Part shown: piece by piece, positions 45,673-53,881 of the stretch | Position numbering within the stretch: position 1 is the first letter of the stretch | How the letters are laid out: each line of letters opens with the position of its first letter | Made by a program: the position numbers and the translations under genes | Notes under the pieces: model-generated | Databases searched by the model: none | Told to the model about the DNA's origin: nothing | What the model saw: the letters and a program-made list of their open reading frames with translations, nothing else | From: Kitasatospora sp. MAA4 | Lineage (GTDB): Bacteria; Actinomycetota; Actinomycetes; Streptomycetales; Streptomycetaceae | Length of the DNA: 64,000 nucleotides | Direction: 5' to 3' | Assembly (NCBI RefSeq): GCF_029893355.1 | Contig: NZ_JARZAI010000014.1 | Span: 157,996-221,995 of the forward strand

Positions 45673-45840
45673 TCCGCTGTTGCGCCCAGGCGAGGGCTGC
45701 TTTCGCGGGTCGGTGGCCCAGTGTTCGCCGACGCCGGGGTGCGGCCGGCCTTGATCAGGCGGGTATCAGCAGGGCGTGGCCCATACGGGTCCGAAGCGGC
45801 TTGGCGCCAGCCGACCGACTCGGCTGACCGGGAAGCCTCG

Positions 45841-46785
45841 CTACGCCAGCGAGGCGGGGTCGGTGTTGGCGCCGCAGAGGACGACGGCGACCCGCTCCTG
45901 CGGCTGGGGGCGGTACGCGCCGGAGAGGAGGGCGGCGAGCGCCGTCGCTCCGCCGTGTTCCACGACGATGCGCCGGTGGTCCCACAGGGTCTGCCGGGCG
46001 CTGGTGATCGCCTCGTCTGGGACGAGCAGCGAGCGGGCCTGGGTGCGGCGGGCCCAGTGCAGGGCCATCTCGGAGACCCGGCGGGCGCCGAGCGAGTCGG
46101 CCGCCACGGAGTCCACGGACACGTCGACCGGTTCGTCGGCCTCGATCGCGGCGTTGAGTGCGCGGCAGTTCGAAGGCTCGACCGCGACGACCTTGACGCC
46201 ATGGTGGTCGGCCGCGATGGCCGTCCCGGTGAAGAGGCCGCCACCGCCGACGGCGACGATCACCGTGTCCAGTCCGGGTACGGCCGCGCAGATCTCGGGG
46301 AGCAGCGTGCCGGCCCCGGCCGCGATGTACGGGTCGTCGTAGGCGTGGGACGACAGCGCACCCGTCTCGGCGGCGAACCGGCGGGAGGCGACCAGTGCGT
46401 CCGCGTACTCCTCGCCGACCAGCCGGACATCCGCGCCGTACGCCCGCAGCTTGGCCACCTTGACCTGTGGCGCCGTGGTCGGCAGGAAGACGGTGGCGTT
46501 GACGCCCTGCGCCTTCGCGGCCCAGGCGCACGCCAGCCCGGCGTTTCCCCCGGAGGCGATGACCACGCCGGCGTCGGACATGCTGCTGCTCTGGCGGTGG
46601 GCCGCGATGAAGTTGGCCGCGCCGCGGTCCTTGAAGCTGCCGCTGTGCTGCATGAAGTCGAGCGCGAGGAAGACCTCGGCCCCGCCGAAGCCGCCCGCGT
46701 CGGCTGGGATGACGGGAGCGGTGCGGGTGATGCCGTCGATCCGTTCGCGGGCTGCCTTGACGTCGTCGTACTGGGGGATGGACAT
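45841..46785 (-). CDS. PLP-dependent threonine/serine dehydratase family enzyme
   Basis: A 314-residue fold-type II enzyme. The PLP lysine is in SGSFKDRGA, the phosphate-binding loop is GGGGL, and the substrate loop is ASGGNAGLA. It lacks the C-terminal ACT regulatory domain of biosynthetic IlvA, so it resembles catabolic threonine/serine dehydratases or racemases. The family can deaminate threonine or serine to the 2-oxo acid. ATG 46785 is preferred; the upstream open frame to 46995 is not gene-like. Weak hairpins follow its stop. Confidence 0.9.
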   Translation of the reverse strand: MSIPQYDDVKAARERIDGITRTAPVIPADAGGFGGAEVFLALDFMQHSGSFKDRGAANFIAAHRQSSSMSDAGVVIASGGNAGLACAWAAKAQGVNATVFLPTTAPQVKVAKLRAYGADVRLVGEEYADALVASRRFAAETGALSSHAYDDPYIAAGAGTLLPEICAAVPGLDTVIVAVGGGGLFTGTAIAADHHGVKVVAVEPSNCRALNAAIEADEPVDVSVDSVAADSLGARRVSEMALHWARRTQARSLLVPDEAITSARQTLWDHRRIVVEHGGATALAALLSGAYRPQPQERVAVVLCGANTDPASLA

Positions 46786-47036
46786 GGAGTGCTCCAGAGG
46801 TGCCAGGACCCGGCGATCGGGTCGCCCGTGATGGTGAGTGCCGATGAAGAAGGCCAGGGCGACGCGCCGTCCGGTGGCGTCCATGATGCCCGTGACCACT
46901 TGCAGGGGTCGTCTCCGGGGATGGCTGCCCCTATGTCCGACTGAGAGTCCAGCAGTCTCAGGGACCGATCGATTCGCACGGATATTCGGTGGCATGATAG
47001 GGAGTTCGATGTGACCTGAAGCGGGGGAGGTCAGGG

Positions 47037-47360
47037 ATGGGTACGCAGTTTCGCGTCGACTTCCAGGCGTTGGATCGGGCGGCCTCGGGGGTGAACGGCA
47101 CGCTCGACGAGATCAGCGTGCAGAAGGTCAGCGACATACCGCACGACCCCTCGGCGATCGGCCACGGGAAGCTGGCGAGCACGCTGTCTGATTTTCTCAG
47201 CCGCTGGCAGCGCGGCGTGGACAACCTCGCGAAGGACGGTCAGGAGATAGCCACCCGGCTGACGGCGAACGTCACTGCCTACCGCAAGGCTGACAAGGGG
47301 GTTCAGGATCAGTTCATCGGCGTCGTGCAGGGAACTGGCACCGATCCGGGGGTGAAGTGA
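47037..47360 (+). CDS. WXG100-like type VII secretion partner
   Basis: A 107-residue, mostly helical protein. The two-helix hairpin pattern with a central SRWQRGVDNL stands in for the WXG turn, followed by DGQEIATRLTANVTAYRKAD. ATG 47037 has GGGGAGG upstream. It overlaps the following toxin-like gene by four bases (GTGA). Such small proteins dimerise with a secreted partner and guide it to the ESX-type secretion machine, no part of which is encoded in this window. Confidence 0.82.
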   Translation: MGTQFRVDFQALDRAASGVNGTLDEISVQKVSDIPHDPSAIGHGKLASTLSDFLSRWQRGVDNLAKDGQEIATRLTANVTAYRKADKGVQDQFIGVVQGTGTDPGVK

Positions 47361-48433
47361 CGGTGACGGACCTTGGAAAGACCAACGACCCGAAGGCGCT
47401 GGTCCCCGGCGACCCGGCGACGATCAGTCATACCCAGGCATCGCTGCAGGCGTACGGTGACCTGCTCCACCTCGCTGGCGCGGGACTCCAGCGGATCGAC
47501 ACCAGCGACGGCTGGAGCGGCGATGCCGCCGACGCGTTCCGCAAGGTCTTCCACGGCCAGCCCACCAAGTGGCTGCAGGCAGGCGACGCGTTCCATGACG
47601 CCGCCGGTGCCCTGAACACCTATGTGTCCGTGTTGAGTTGGGCGCAGGGTCAGGCGACCGACGCCATCAATCTCTGGAACTCGGGCGACGCCAGCCATCA
47701 GGCCGCGCAGGAGAAGCTGGACAGCGCCCGCAGCCAGTTGGACAGCGCGGGCAAGGCTGCCGCCACCGTCGTGGGCAAGGCACGTGACCTGGCGCCCCCG
47801 AAGCCGGGCTTCTGGCACGACGTGGGCTCGTTCTTCTCCGACGCCGGACACGTCGCCGTCCAGGTCGGAGAGACGGCGGCGACCGATCTGGCCTCGGTGG
47901 GCAACGCCATGCTGCACGATCCGGGGTCAACCCTTTCGGTGGCTGGCGGGTTGGGCCTGGCGGTGCTCGGCGCCGGTGGGGAGGTTGGCGGGGTCGCGCT
48001 GGACATCACGGGAGTCGGCGCGGCACTGGGCGTGCCGCTGGCTGCGGTCTCGGCCGCAGCGATCACCGGCGGTCTCGGCATGGCCGGTGTCGGCATGACC
48101 AACGTCCTTCACGACGCGGCCGGCTCGGACCGCGTCAACATGAACTCCGACGGTGGTGGCAGCGGCGGATCGGGTACCGGCGGGGACCCGGCTCCCCGGT
48201 CGTACCAGTCGAATCCTGGTAGCATCGGCCAGGATTTGGGCTATTCCCGGCGCCAGATCAACGACGCGATTCACGCGGTCAAGGGGCAGGGCGGCTGGCG
48301 CGGGATCGGCGGAAACAAGAACCCGGATGTCGTGGTCGACACGAGTACCGGCGAGGTCTATCCGAAACTCCCCGATGGAAGTCCCGCCGACGACAGTATC
48401 GGAAATATTTTTGACTACCTGCCGGAGGACTGA
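47357..48433 (+). CDS. Polymorphic toxin with type VII secretion signal
   Basis: A 358-residue protein in three parts. Residues 1-140 form the T7SS signal region beginning LGKTNDPKALVPGDPATI and containing GWSGDAADAFR (WxG). Residues 185-260 are a Gly/Ala-rich hydrophobic region typical of translocation modules. After a Gly/Ser linker, residues 280-358 are a compact C-terminal domain (IGYSRRQINDAIHAVK... NPDVVVDTSTGEVYP... SIGNIFDYLP), which I take to be the toxin; I cannot name its activity. It is followed at once by candidate immunity genes. GTG 47357 overlaps the WXG gene. Confidence 0.84.
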   Translation: MTVTDLGKTNDPKALVPGDPATISHTQASLQAYGDLLHLAGAGLQRIDTSDGWSGDAADAFRKVFHGQPTKWLQAGDAFHDAAGALNTYVSVLSWAQGQATDAINLWNSGDASHQAAQEKLDSARSQLDSAGKAAATVVGKARDLAPPKPGFWHDVGSFFSDAGHVAVQVGETAATDLASVGNAMLHDPGSTLSVAGGLGLAVLGAGGEVGGVALDITGVGAALGVPLAAVSAAAITGGLGMAGVGMTNVLHDAAGSDRVNMNSDGGGSGGSGTGGDPAPRSYQSNPGSIGQDLGYSRRQINDAIHAVKGQGGWRGIGGNKNPDVVVDTSTGEVYPKLPDGSPADDSIGNIFDYLPED

Positions 48434-48439
48434 GCACGC

Positions 48440-48820
48440 GTGACGAACGAGACGAGCAATCTGCCGGACCGTCAAATCCTGCCTCTGCGGGGAAGGCGCG
48501 TGGTGGACATCACGTGGGCCGACGAGGTCACCTTCACACTCGACCCGCCCGGCGAGATCACTGTCGGAGACGGCGCCCTGTTCACGAAGGGACCCGTCAC
48601 CGCCCCCGGCGTCGATCCAACACTGCTGAGCCAGTGCGCCAAGGAGGATGTTCTCCAGACCGTCGGTGCCGAGATCCTGTCGGCAGTCGCCTTCAACTCC
48701 GGCGCGCTGCGGATCGTCTTCCAGCACGGCCGGCATCTGAACGTCACCTCCAAGGGGACGTTCGTGTCGGCCTCGGTGAGGTCGGGCGGCGCCCTCACGT
48801 GGACACGCCCCAGGGCTTGA
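48440..48820 (+). CDS. DUF6188-like protein, candidate immunity protein
   Basis: A 126-residue soluble protein of mostly beta strands (LPLRGRRVVDITWADEVTFTLDPPGEITVGD, GALRIVFQHGRHLNVTSKG). The pattern matches DUF6188-type proteins, which commonly follow toxin genes. GTG 48440 begins six bases after the toxin stop. This adjacency makes it the first candidate for neutralising that toxin. No signal or membrane segment. Confidence 0.72.
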   Translation: MTNETSNLPDRQILPLRGRRVVDITWADEVTFTLDPPGEITVGDGALFTKGPVTAPGVDPTLLSQCAKEDVLQTVGAEILSAVAFNSGALRIVFQHGRHLNVTSKGTFVSASVRSGGALTWTRPRA

Positions 48821-49017
48821 ACCAGACATATGCGGACTCTCCACTTGGGAGGCTTCGCTGCTGCATCTGCGGACATGGCACCGAGAGTGCGCAGGACTAC
48901 ATTCAGCTTGAGCTGAGTGCTGATGCGAGTGGGGCGCGGCAATTTCTGGGTGCGCATGCCGAGCACTTGAACTCGGTTCTGGCGAAGGGCTTCAGCGTGG
49001 AAGTGCACCTGATGTAG
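48799..49017 (+). CDS. Small Cys-containing protein
   Basis: A 72-residue protein with a CCIC motif near residue 21 (RLRCCICGHGTESAQDYIQLEL) and a helical C-terminus with GAHAEHLNSVLAKGF. It overlaps the preceding gene by 22 bases. The GTG start is uncertain because no good ribosome site is visible; TTG 48817 is an alternative. Position inside the toxin cluster suggests an immunity or accessory role. Confidence 0.55.
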   Translation: MDTPQGLNQTYADSPLGRLRCCICGHGTESAQDYIQLELSADASGARQFLGAHAEHLNSVLAKGFSVEVHLM

Positions 49018-49065
49018 GGGAGATTCCGGCTGCTGCATCGGCCGCTCCTGAGGAGAATGATCCGC

Positions 49066-49542
49066 ATGGCTATTTCCTATGCTCTCGACATCGCGACGGC
49101 GACTCCCGCGATTCAGGTCGCCCGTGCGCTGGACACTGTTGCCCGGGCCGTCGGGCTGTTCCATGCGTCGGTCACCCCTGAGCTGCTCGTTGGCGAGGGT
49201 GTGGTGACCGGACGCGGTACGTGGATCCGCGTGGGCGAAAAGACGCCGCAGCCGTGGAACCCGGTGATCACCGACCTCGGGTTCACGCCGAGGGTGTGGG
49301 TGGTGTTTCGATTCGACAAGTTCAGTGACAGCTCCGGTCAGCAGGACGACATGGTTCGGTTGGTGTCCGGCCTGTTGGAGCGGGTTACCGGTGACGCGGT
49401 GCTGCACTTCGATTTCGAGGTCGTCTGGCTGTTGCGGCGCGGCGGTGAGCTGAGCCTGAACGAGCGGGACGACATCTGGCCGCCGCAGCGGTTGGCTGCC
49501 GTGTCCCTGCCGTACCGCCGCGCCACGTACGCCTTCTCCTAG
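49066..49542 (+). CDS. SitI3-like immunity protein
   Basis: A 158-residue protein matching the SitI3 pattern as I recall it: MAISYALDIAT..., VTPELLVGEGVVTGRGTWIRVGE, DLGFTPRVWVVFRFDK, QQDDMVRLVSGLLERV, DAVLHFDFEVVWLLRRGGELSLNERDDIWPP. SitI3 family proteins are predicted immunity factors against delivered toxins. I chose ATG 49066, since ATG 49057 is too close to AGGAGA. It converges on bkdR with a four-base overlap of stops. It closes the toxin cluster; whether it protects against the same toxin is unclear. Confidence 0.85.
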   Translation: MAISYALDIATATPAIQVARALDTVARAVGLFHASVTPELLVGEGVVTGRGTWIRVGEKTPQPWNPVITDLGFTPRVWVVFRFDKFSDSSGQQDDMVRLVSGLLERVTGDAVLHFDFEVVWLLRRGGELSLNERDDIWPPQRLAAVSLPYRRATYAFS

Positions 49543-50126
49543 GCAGGGGGGACTCGGTCGGTCTCCTCGAAGACGAGCAGGGTCTGGGTGGCCAGGACCT
49601 GGGGGATGCTCTGGATGCTGCCCAGGACGAGTTCGCGCAGGGCTCGGTTGTCGGGGGTGTGGACGAGCATTAGGACGTCGAACTCGCCGCCGACCAGGGC
49701 GATGTGGGCGACGCCGGGGAGTTCGAGGAGCTGGTCGCGGACGGTGCGCCAGGAGTTCTGGACGATCTTGAGGGTGACGTAGGCGGAGGCGCCCTGGCCG
49801 GAGCGTTCGTGGTCGACGCGGGCGGTGAAGCCGCGGATCACGCCGTCCTCCATCATCCGGGCGATCCGGGCATAGGCGTTGGCGCGCGAGACGTGCACGC
49901 GTTCGGCCACTGAGCGTATCGAGGCGCGGCCGTCCTGCTGGAGGAGGCGCAGGATGGAGTGGTCCACCCGGTCGAGGCCGCGCTCGACCGGCGGTGGTGC
50001 GGGTGCCGGCGCCGGTACCCGGGCGCCGCCGGGCGGTCGGCCGGACAGGCCCGTACCTGGCACGGAGTGCCCGTTGCCTGGCACGGAGTGTCCCGTGCTC
50101 GGTCCGGCCATTTGTTCAGCGTCCAT
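49539..50126 (-). CDS. bkdR: Lrp/AsnC-family regulator (BkdR type)
   Basis: A 195-residue regulator. A Pro/Gly-rich N-terminus with a repeated GHSVPG unit precedes the HTH (LDRVDHSILRLLQQDGRASIRSVAERVHVSRANAYARI) and the C-terminal RAM ligand-binding domain (ASAYVTLKIVQNS..., GEFDVLMLVHTPDNRAL). It is divergent from bkdA; Streptomyces BkdR proteins respond to branched-chain amino acids or their CoA esters. ATG 50126 follows GGGGGA. The N-terminal repeat is encoded by a 21-base tandem DNA repeat (50056-50096). Confidence 0.9.
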   Translation of the reverse strand: MDAEQMAGPSTGHSVPGNGHSVPGTGLSGRPPGGARVPAPAPAPPPVERGLDRVDHSILRLLQQDGRASIRSVAERVHVSRANAYARIARMMEDGVIRGFTARVDHERSGQGASAYVTLKIVQNSWRTVRDQLLELPGVAHIALVGGEFDVLMLVHTPDNRALRELVLGSIQSIPQVLATQTLLVFEETDRVPPA

Positions 50127-50225
50127 GTCCCCCGGCTCTCCTGCTGTGGACGTGCTGCCTTCAGTCGACTGCTGTGGCGGCCGATTGTCCAGCACCTTCA
50201 CTCGGCTGTGGCCACAATGAAAAGA

Positions 50226-50243
50226 CAACCGAACAATCGGTTG
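50226..50243. promoter_or_regulatory. Inverted repeat in the bkdR-bkdA gap
   Basis: CAACCGA (50226-50232), ACAA, TCGGTTG (50237-50243) is an exact inverted repeat 64 bases upstream of bkdA and 100 bases upstream of bkdR. It is the best candidate for BkdR binding. Confidence 0.6.
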
Positions 50244-50306
50244 GGAGGCAACCCCCTCCCGCTGCCAGCGGCCCTGCCCCTCCCCACCCCCCTGGAGGTG
50301 CCCGAG

Positions 50307-51440
50307 ATGACCGTCCTCGACCACAGGCCCACCGCGTCTGTGCCTGGCTGGCTACCCGGAGCAACCGGCCCCCGGACCGACCCCGCGCCCCTCCTCCCGG
50401 ACCCTTCCCCGGTCCGCCTGCTCGGCACCCCCGAACTGGAGAAGGCCGACCCCGCGCTGCTGCTCGACCTGTACCGGCGCCTGGTCGTCGGCCGCCGCTA
50501 CAACCAGCAGGCCACCACCCTCACCAAGCAGGGCCGGCTCGCCGTCTACCCGGCCTCCACCGGCCAGGAGGCCTGCCAGGTGGCTGTCGGCTCGGTCCTG
50601 CAGCCGCCGGACTGGCTCTTCCCCAGCTACCGCGACACGCTCGCCGTGGTCTCCCGCGGGGTGGACCCGCTGGAGGCGCTCACTCTGCTGCGCGGCAACG
50701 CGCACACCGGCTACGACCCGGTGGCGACCCGCACCGCGCCGCTCTGCACCCCGCTGGCCACCCAGGCCCCGCACGCCGTCGGGCTGGCGCACGCCGCCCG
50801 GCTGCGCGGCGAACCGGTGGTCGCGCTGGCGATGCTGGGTGACGGCGGCACCAGTGAGGGCGACTTCCACGAGGCGCTGAACTTCGCCGCCGTGCTGAAC
50901 GCCCCGGTGGTCTTCCTGGTGCAGAACAACGGCTACGCGATCTCCGTCCCGCTCACCCAGCAGTCCGCCGCGCCCAGCCTGGCGCACAAGGCGGTCGGCT
51001 ACGGCATGCGCGGCCGACTGGTGGACGGCAACGACGCCCCGGCCGTGCACGCGGTGCTCTCCGAGGCCGTCGAGCGGGCCCGGCACGGTGGCGGCCCGAC
51101 CCTGGTGGAGGCGCTGACCTACCGCCTGGAGGCGCACACCAACGCCGACGACGCGACCCGCTACCGCGAGGACGGCGAGGTCTCGGCCTGGCGCGAGCAC
51201 GACCCGATCCTGCTGCTGGAGCGCCAGCTGCGCTCCTCCGGGCTGCTGGACGACGCCGTCGCCGCGGCCGCCGTCGAGCAGGGCGAGGAGCTGGCCGCGC
51301 GGATGCGCGCCGAGTTCCACGCCGAGCCGGAGCTGGACCCGAGCTCGCTCTTCCGGCACGTCTACGCCGAGCCGACCCAGCAGCTCCAGGAGCAGGCCGC
51401 GCAGCTGGCCGCCGAGCTGGCCGCGGAGGCGGGTCGATGA
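50307..51440 (+). CDS. bkdA: Branched-chain 2-oxoacid dehydrogenase E1 alpha
   Basis: A 377-residue thiamine-diphosphate enzyme subunit. The TPP motif GDGGTSEGDFHEALNFAAVLNAPVVFLVQNN is intact; STGQEACQVAVGSVL and TYRLEAHTNADDATRYR are typical of E1 alpha. With E1 beta it decarboxylates 2-oxo acids from valine, leucine and isoleucine, giving starter units for branched fatty acids and polyketides. ATG 50307 follows GGAGG. First gene of bkdABC. Confidence 0.96.
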   Translation: MTVLDHRPTASVPGWLPGATGPRTDPAPLLPDPSPVRLLGTPELEKADPALLLDLYRRLVVGRRYNQQATTLTKQGRLAVYPASTGQEACQVAVGSVLQPPDWLFPSYRDTLAVVSRGVDPLEALTLLRGNAHTGYDPVATRTAPLCTPLATQAPHAVGLAHAARLRGEPVVALAMLGDGGTSEGDFHEALNFAAVLNAPVVFLVQNNGYAISVPLTQQSAAPSLAHKAVGYGMRGRLVDGNDAPAVHAVLSEAVERARHGGGPTLVEALTYRLEAHTNADDATRYREDGEVSAWREHDPILLLERQLRSSGLLDDAVAAAAVEQGEELAARMRAEFHAEPELDPSSLFRHVYAEPTQQLQEQAAQLAAELAAEAGR

Positions 51441-52441
51441 ACAACACGCTCACTCCCGCCGCCACCCGGACCAGCACGATGGCCCAGGCGCTCAACGCGG
51501 CCCTGCGCGACTCGCTGCGCGAGGACCCGGCGGTGCACCTGCTCGGCGAGGACGTCGGCGCGCTCGGCGGGGTCTTCCGGATCACCGACGGGCTGACCGC
51601 CGAGTTCGGCGCGGACCGCTGCCTGGACACCCCGCTGGCCGAGGCCGGCATCCTGGGCACCGCGATCGGCATGGCGATGTACGGGCTGCGCCCGGTGGTC
51701 GAGATGCAGTTCGACGCCTTCGCCTACCCGGCGATGGAGCAACTGGTCTCGCACGTCGCCAAGATGCGCAACCGGACGGCCGGCCGGATGCCGCTGCCGA
51801 TCACCATCCGGATCCCCTACGGCGGCGGGATCGGCGGGGTCGAGCACCACAGCGACTCCTCCGAGGCGTACTACGCGGGCACCCCCGGACTGCACGTGGT
51901 CACCCCCGCCACCGTGCAGGACGCCTACGGGCTGCTGCGTGAGTCGATCGCCTCCGACGACCCGGTGGTCTTCCTGGAGCCCAAGCGGCTCTACTGGTCG
52001 AAGGGCGAGCTGGACACCGCGGCCGGCGGGGAGCCGATCGGCAAGGCCGTGCTGCGCCGCACCGGACGTTCGGCGGTGCTGATCACCTACGGCCCCTCGC
52101 TGCCGGTCTGCCTGGAGGCGGCCGAGGCGGCCGCCGCCGAGGGCTGGGACCTCGCGGTGCTGGACCTGCGCACGCTGGTGCCGTTCGACGACCGGACGGT
52201 CTGCGAGGTGGTCCGCTCGCTCGGTCGGGCGGTCGTCGTGCACGAGTCGACCGGCTTCGGCGGGGTCGGCGCCGAGATCGCTGCTCGCGTTACGGAGCGG
52301 TGCTTCCATCACCTGGCCGCGCCCGTGCTGCGGGTGACCGGCTTCGATATTCCCTACCCGCCGCCGATGCTGGAGCACCACCATCTGCCCGGGGTGGACC
52401 GGATTCTGGACGCGGTCGCGCGACTCCAGTGGGAGGGGTGA
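51437..52441 (+). CDS. bkdB: Branched-chain 2-oxoacid dehydrogenase E1 beta
   Basis: A 334-residue transketolase-like subunit. It has the E1 beta landmarks LGEDVGALGGVFRITDGL, IPYGGGIGGVEHHSDSSEAYYAGTPGLHVVTPATVQDAYGLL and VVHESTGFGGVGAEIAA. It forms the alpha2beta2 E1 component with the preceding gene. ATG 51437 overlaps the bkdA stop by four bases, so translation is coupled. Confidence 0.96.
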   Translation: MNNTLTPAATRTSTMAQALNAALRDSLREDPAVHLLGEDVGALGGVFRITDGLTAEFGADRCLDTPLAEAGILGTAIGMAMYGLRPVVEMQFDAFAYPAMEQLVSHVAKMRNRTAGRMPLPITIRIPYGGGIGGVEHHSDSSEAYYAGTPGLHVVTPATVQDAYGLLRESIASDDPVVFLEPKRLYWSKGELDTAAGGEPIGKAVLRRTGRSAVLITYGPSLPVCLEAAEAAAAEGWDLAVLDLRTLVPFDDRTVCEVVRSLGRAVVVHESTGFGGVGAEIAARVTERCFHHLAAPVLRVTGFDIPYPPPMLEHHHLPGVDRILDAVARLQWEG

Positions 52442-52442
52442 C

Positions 52443-53732
52443 ATGGTGCCGATCGTGCGCGAGTTCACGCTGCCCGACCTGGGCGAAGGGCTGACCGGGG
52501 CGGAAGTGGTGCGCTGGCTGGTGGAGGTGGGCGAGGTGATCGCCGTCGACCAGCCGGTGGTGGAGGTGGAGACCGCCAAGGCCGTGGTGGAGGTGCCCTG
52601 CCCGTACGGCGGGGTGGTCACCGCGCGGTACGGCGAGCCCGGCGAGGAGCGGGCGGTCGGGCAGCCGCTGGTGACGGTGGCGGTGGGTTCGTCGGCGGCC
52701 GGCGGGGAGCAGGACCAGCCGCTGGACGACGGCGCCTCCGGCAACGTGCTGGTGGGGTACGGGGTTTCGGCGGGCGGCAAGGGTTCGCGGCGCCGCCGGG
52801 TCGGGGTTCCGGTGGCTGTCGCCACTCCTGAGGTAGCTGCTCCCGAGGTGGTCGCCCCGGCCGTGGTCGCGGTGATCTCCCCACTGGTGCGGCGGCTGGC
52901 CCGGGAGCACGGCATCGACCTGGCCGGCCTCACCGGCAGCGGTCCCGAGGGCCTGATCCTGCGGGCCGACGTCGAGCGCGCGGTCGCGGCTCCGGCTGCG
53001 CCCGCTCTCCAGACCGGGGCGGTAGTTGCCGAGGAGGCCTCGATCCCGCTGCGCGGGCTGCGCCGCACGGTGGCCGAGAAGCTCACCCGCAGCCACCACG
53101 AGATCCCCGCCGCCACCTGCTGGGTGGACGCCGACGCGACCGAACTGCTGGACCTGCGACGCCAGATGAACCAGGGCAACGGCCCGAAGGTGAGCCTGCT
53201 CGCGCTGCTCGCCCGGATCTGCACGGCGGCGCTGGCCCGCCACCCGGAGCTCAACGCCAGCGTCGAACTCGACGCCGCGGGAGCACCGGTGGCGCTTCGC
53301 CGGCACTCCGCCGTCCACCTGGGCTTCGCGGCCCAGAGCGACCGCGGCCTGGTGGTCCCGGTGGTGCGCTCGGCGCACCTGCTGTCGACCGAGCAACTGG
53401 GCGCCGAGCTCTCCAGGTTGACCGAGGCGGCGCGGGCCGGCTCGCTCAGGCCGGCCGAACTCACCGGTGGCACCTTCACGTTGAACAACTACGGCGTGTT
53501 CGGGGTGGACGGATCCACGCCGATCCTCAACCACCCGGAGGCGGCGATGCTCGGGGTCGGCCGGATCGTCGCCAAACCCTGGGTCCACCAGGGCCAGTTG
53601 GCGGTTCGCCAGGTGACCCAGCTGTCCTTCACCTTCGACCACCGGGTCTGCGACGGCGGTACGGCCGGCGGGTTCCTGCGGTTCGTCGCGGACTGCGTGG
53701 AGCAGCCGGGGATGCTGCTGCGCCAACTCTGA
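52443..53732 (+). CDS. bkdC: Dihydrolipoyl acyltransferase E2
   Basis: A 429-residue E2 subunit with one lipoyl domain (1-80; lipoylated Lys in VETAKAVVEV), a variable linker, a peripheral subunit-binding domain (about 138-175; VISPLVRRLAREHGIDLAGLTGSGPEGLILRADVE) and the catalytic domain (about 195-429) with active-site FTFDHRVCDGG. It transfers the branched acyl group to CoA. It starts one base after the bkdB stop. The E3 subunit is not encoded here, as is usual. Confidence 0.95.
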   Translation: MVPIVREFTLPDLGEGLTGAEVVRWLVEVGEVIAVDQPVVEVETAKAVVEVPCPYGGVVTARYGEPGEERAVGQPLVTVAVGSSAAGGEQDQPLDDGASGNVLVGYGVSAGGKGSRRRRVGVPVAVATPEVAAPEVVAPAVVAVISPLVRRLAREHGIDLAGLTGSGPEGLILRADVERAVAAPAAPALQTGAVVAEEASIPLRGLRRTVAEKLTRSHHEIPAATCWVDADATELLDLRRQMNQGNGPKVSLLALLARICTAALARHPELNASVELDAAGAPVALRRHSAVHLGFAAQSDRGLVVPVVRSAHLLSTEQLGAELSRLTEAARAGSLRPAELTGGTFTLNNYGVFGVDGSTPILNHPEAAMLGVGRIVAKPWVHQGQLAVRQVTQLSFTFDHRVCDGGTAGGFLRFVADCVEQPGMLLRQL

Positions 53733-53881
53733 GGGCTGAACCCCGTCCGCGCGCGAATCGGCCGAGCCTAGCGTGCGGGCGGGGAGGGTGTCCGGCGTTC
53801 GCTCAACTTGTCGGATGAGCTTTTTGGTCGTGCCACGCTACCCGAGGCGTTGCAGGGACGACCGGAGGCGAAACGATTCTC

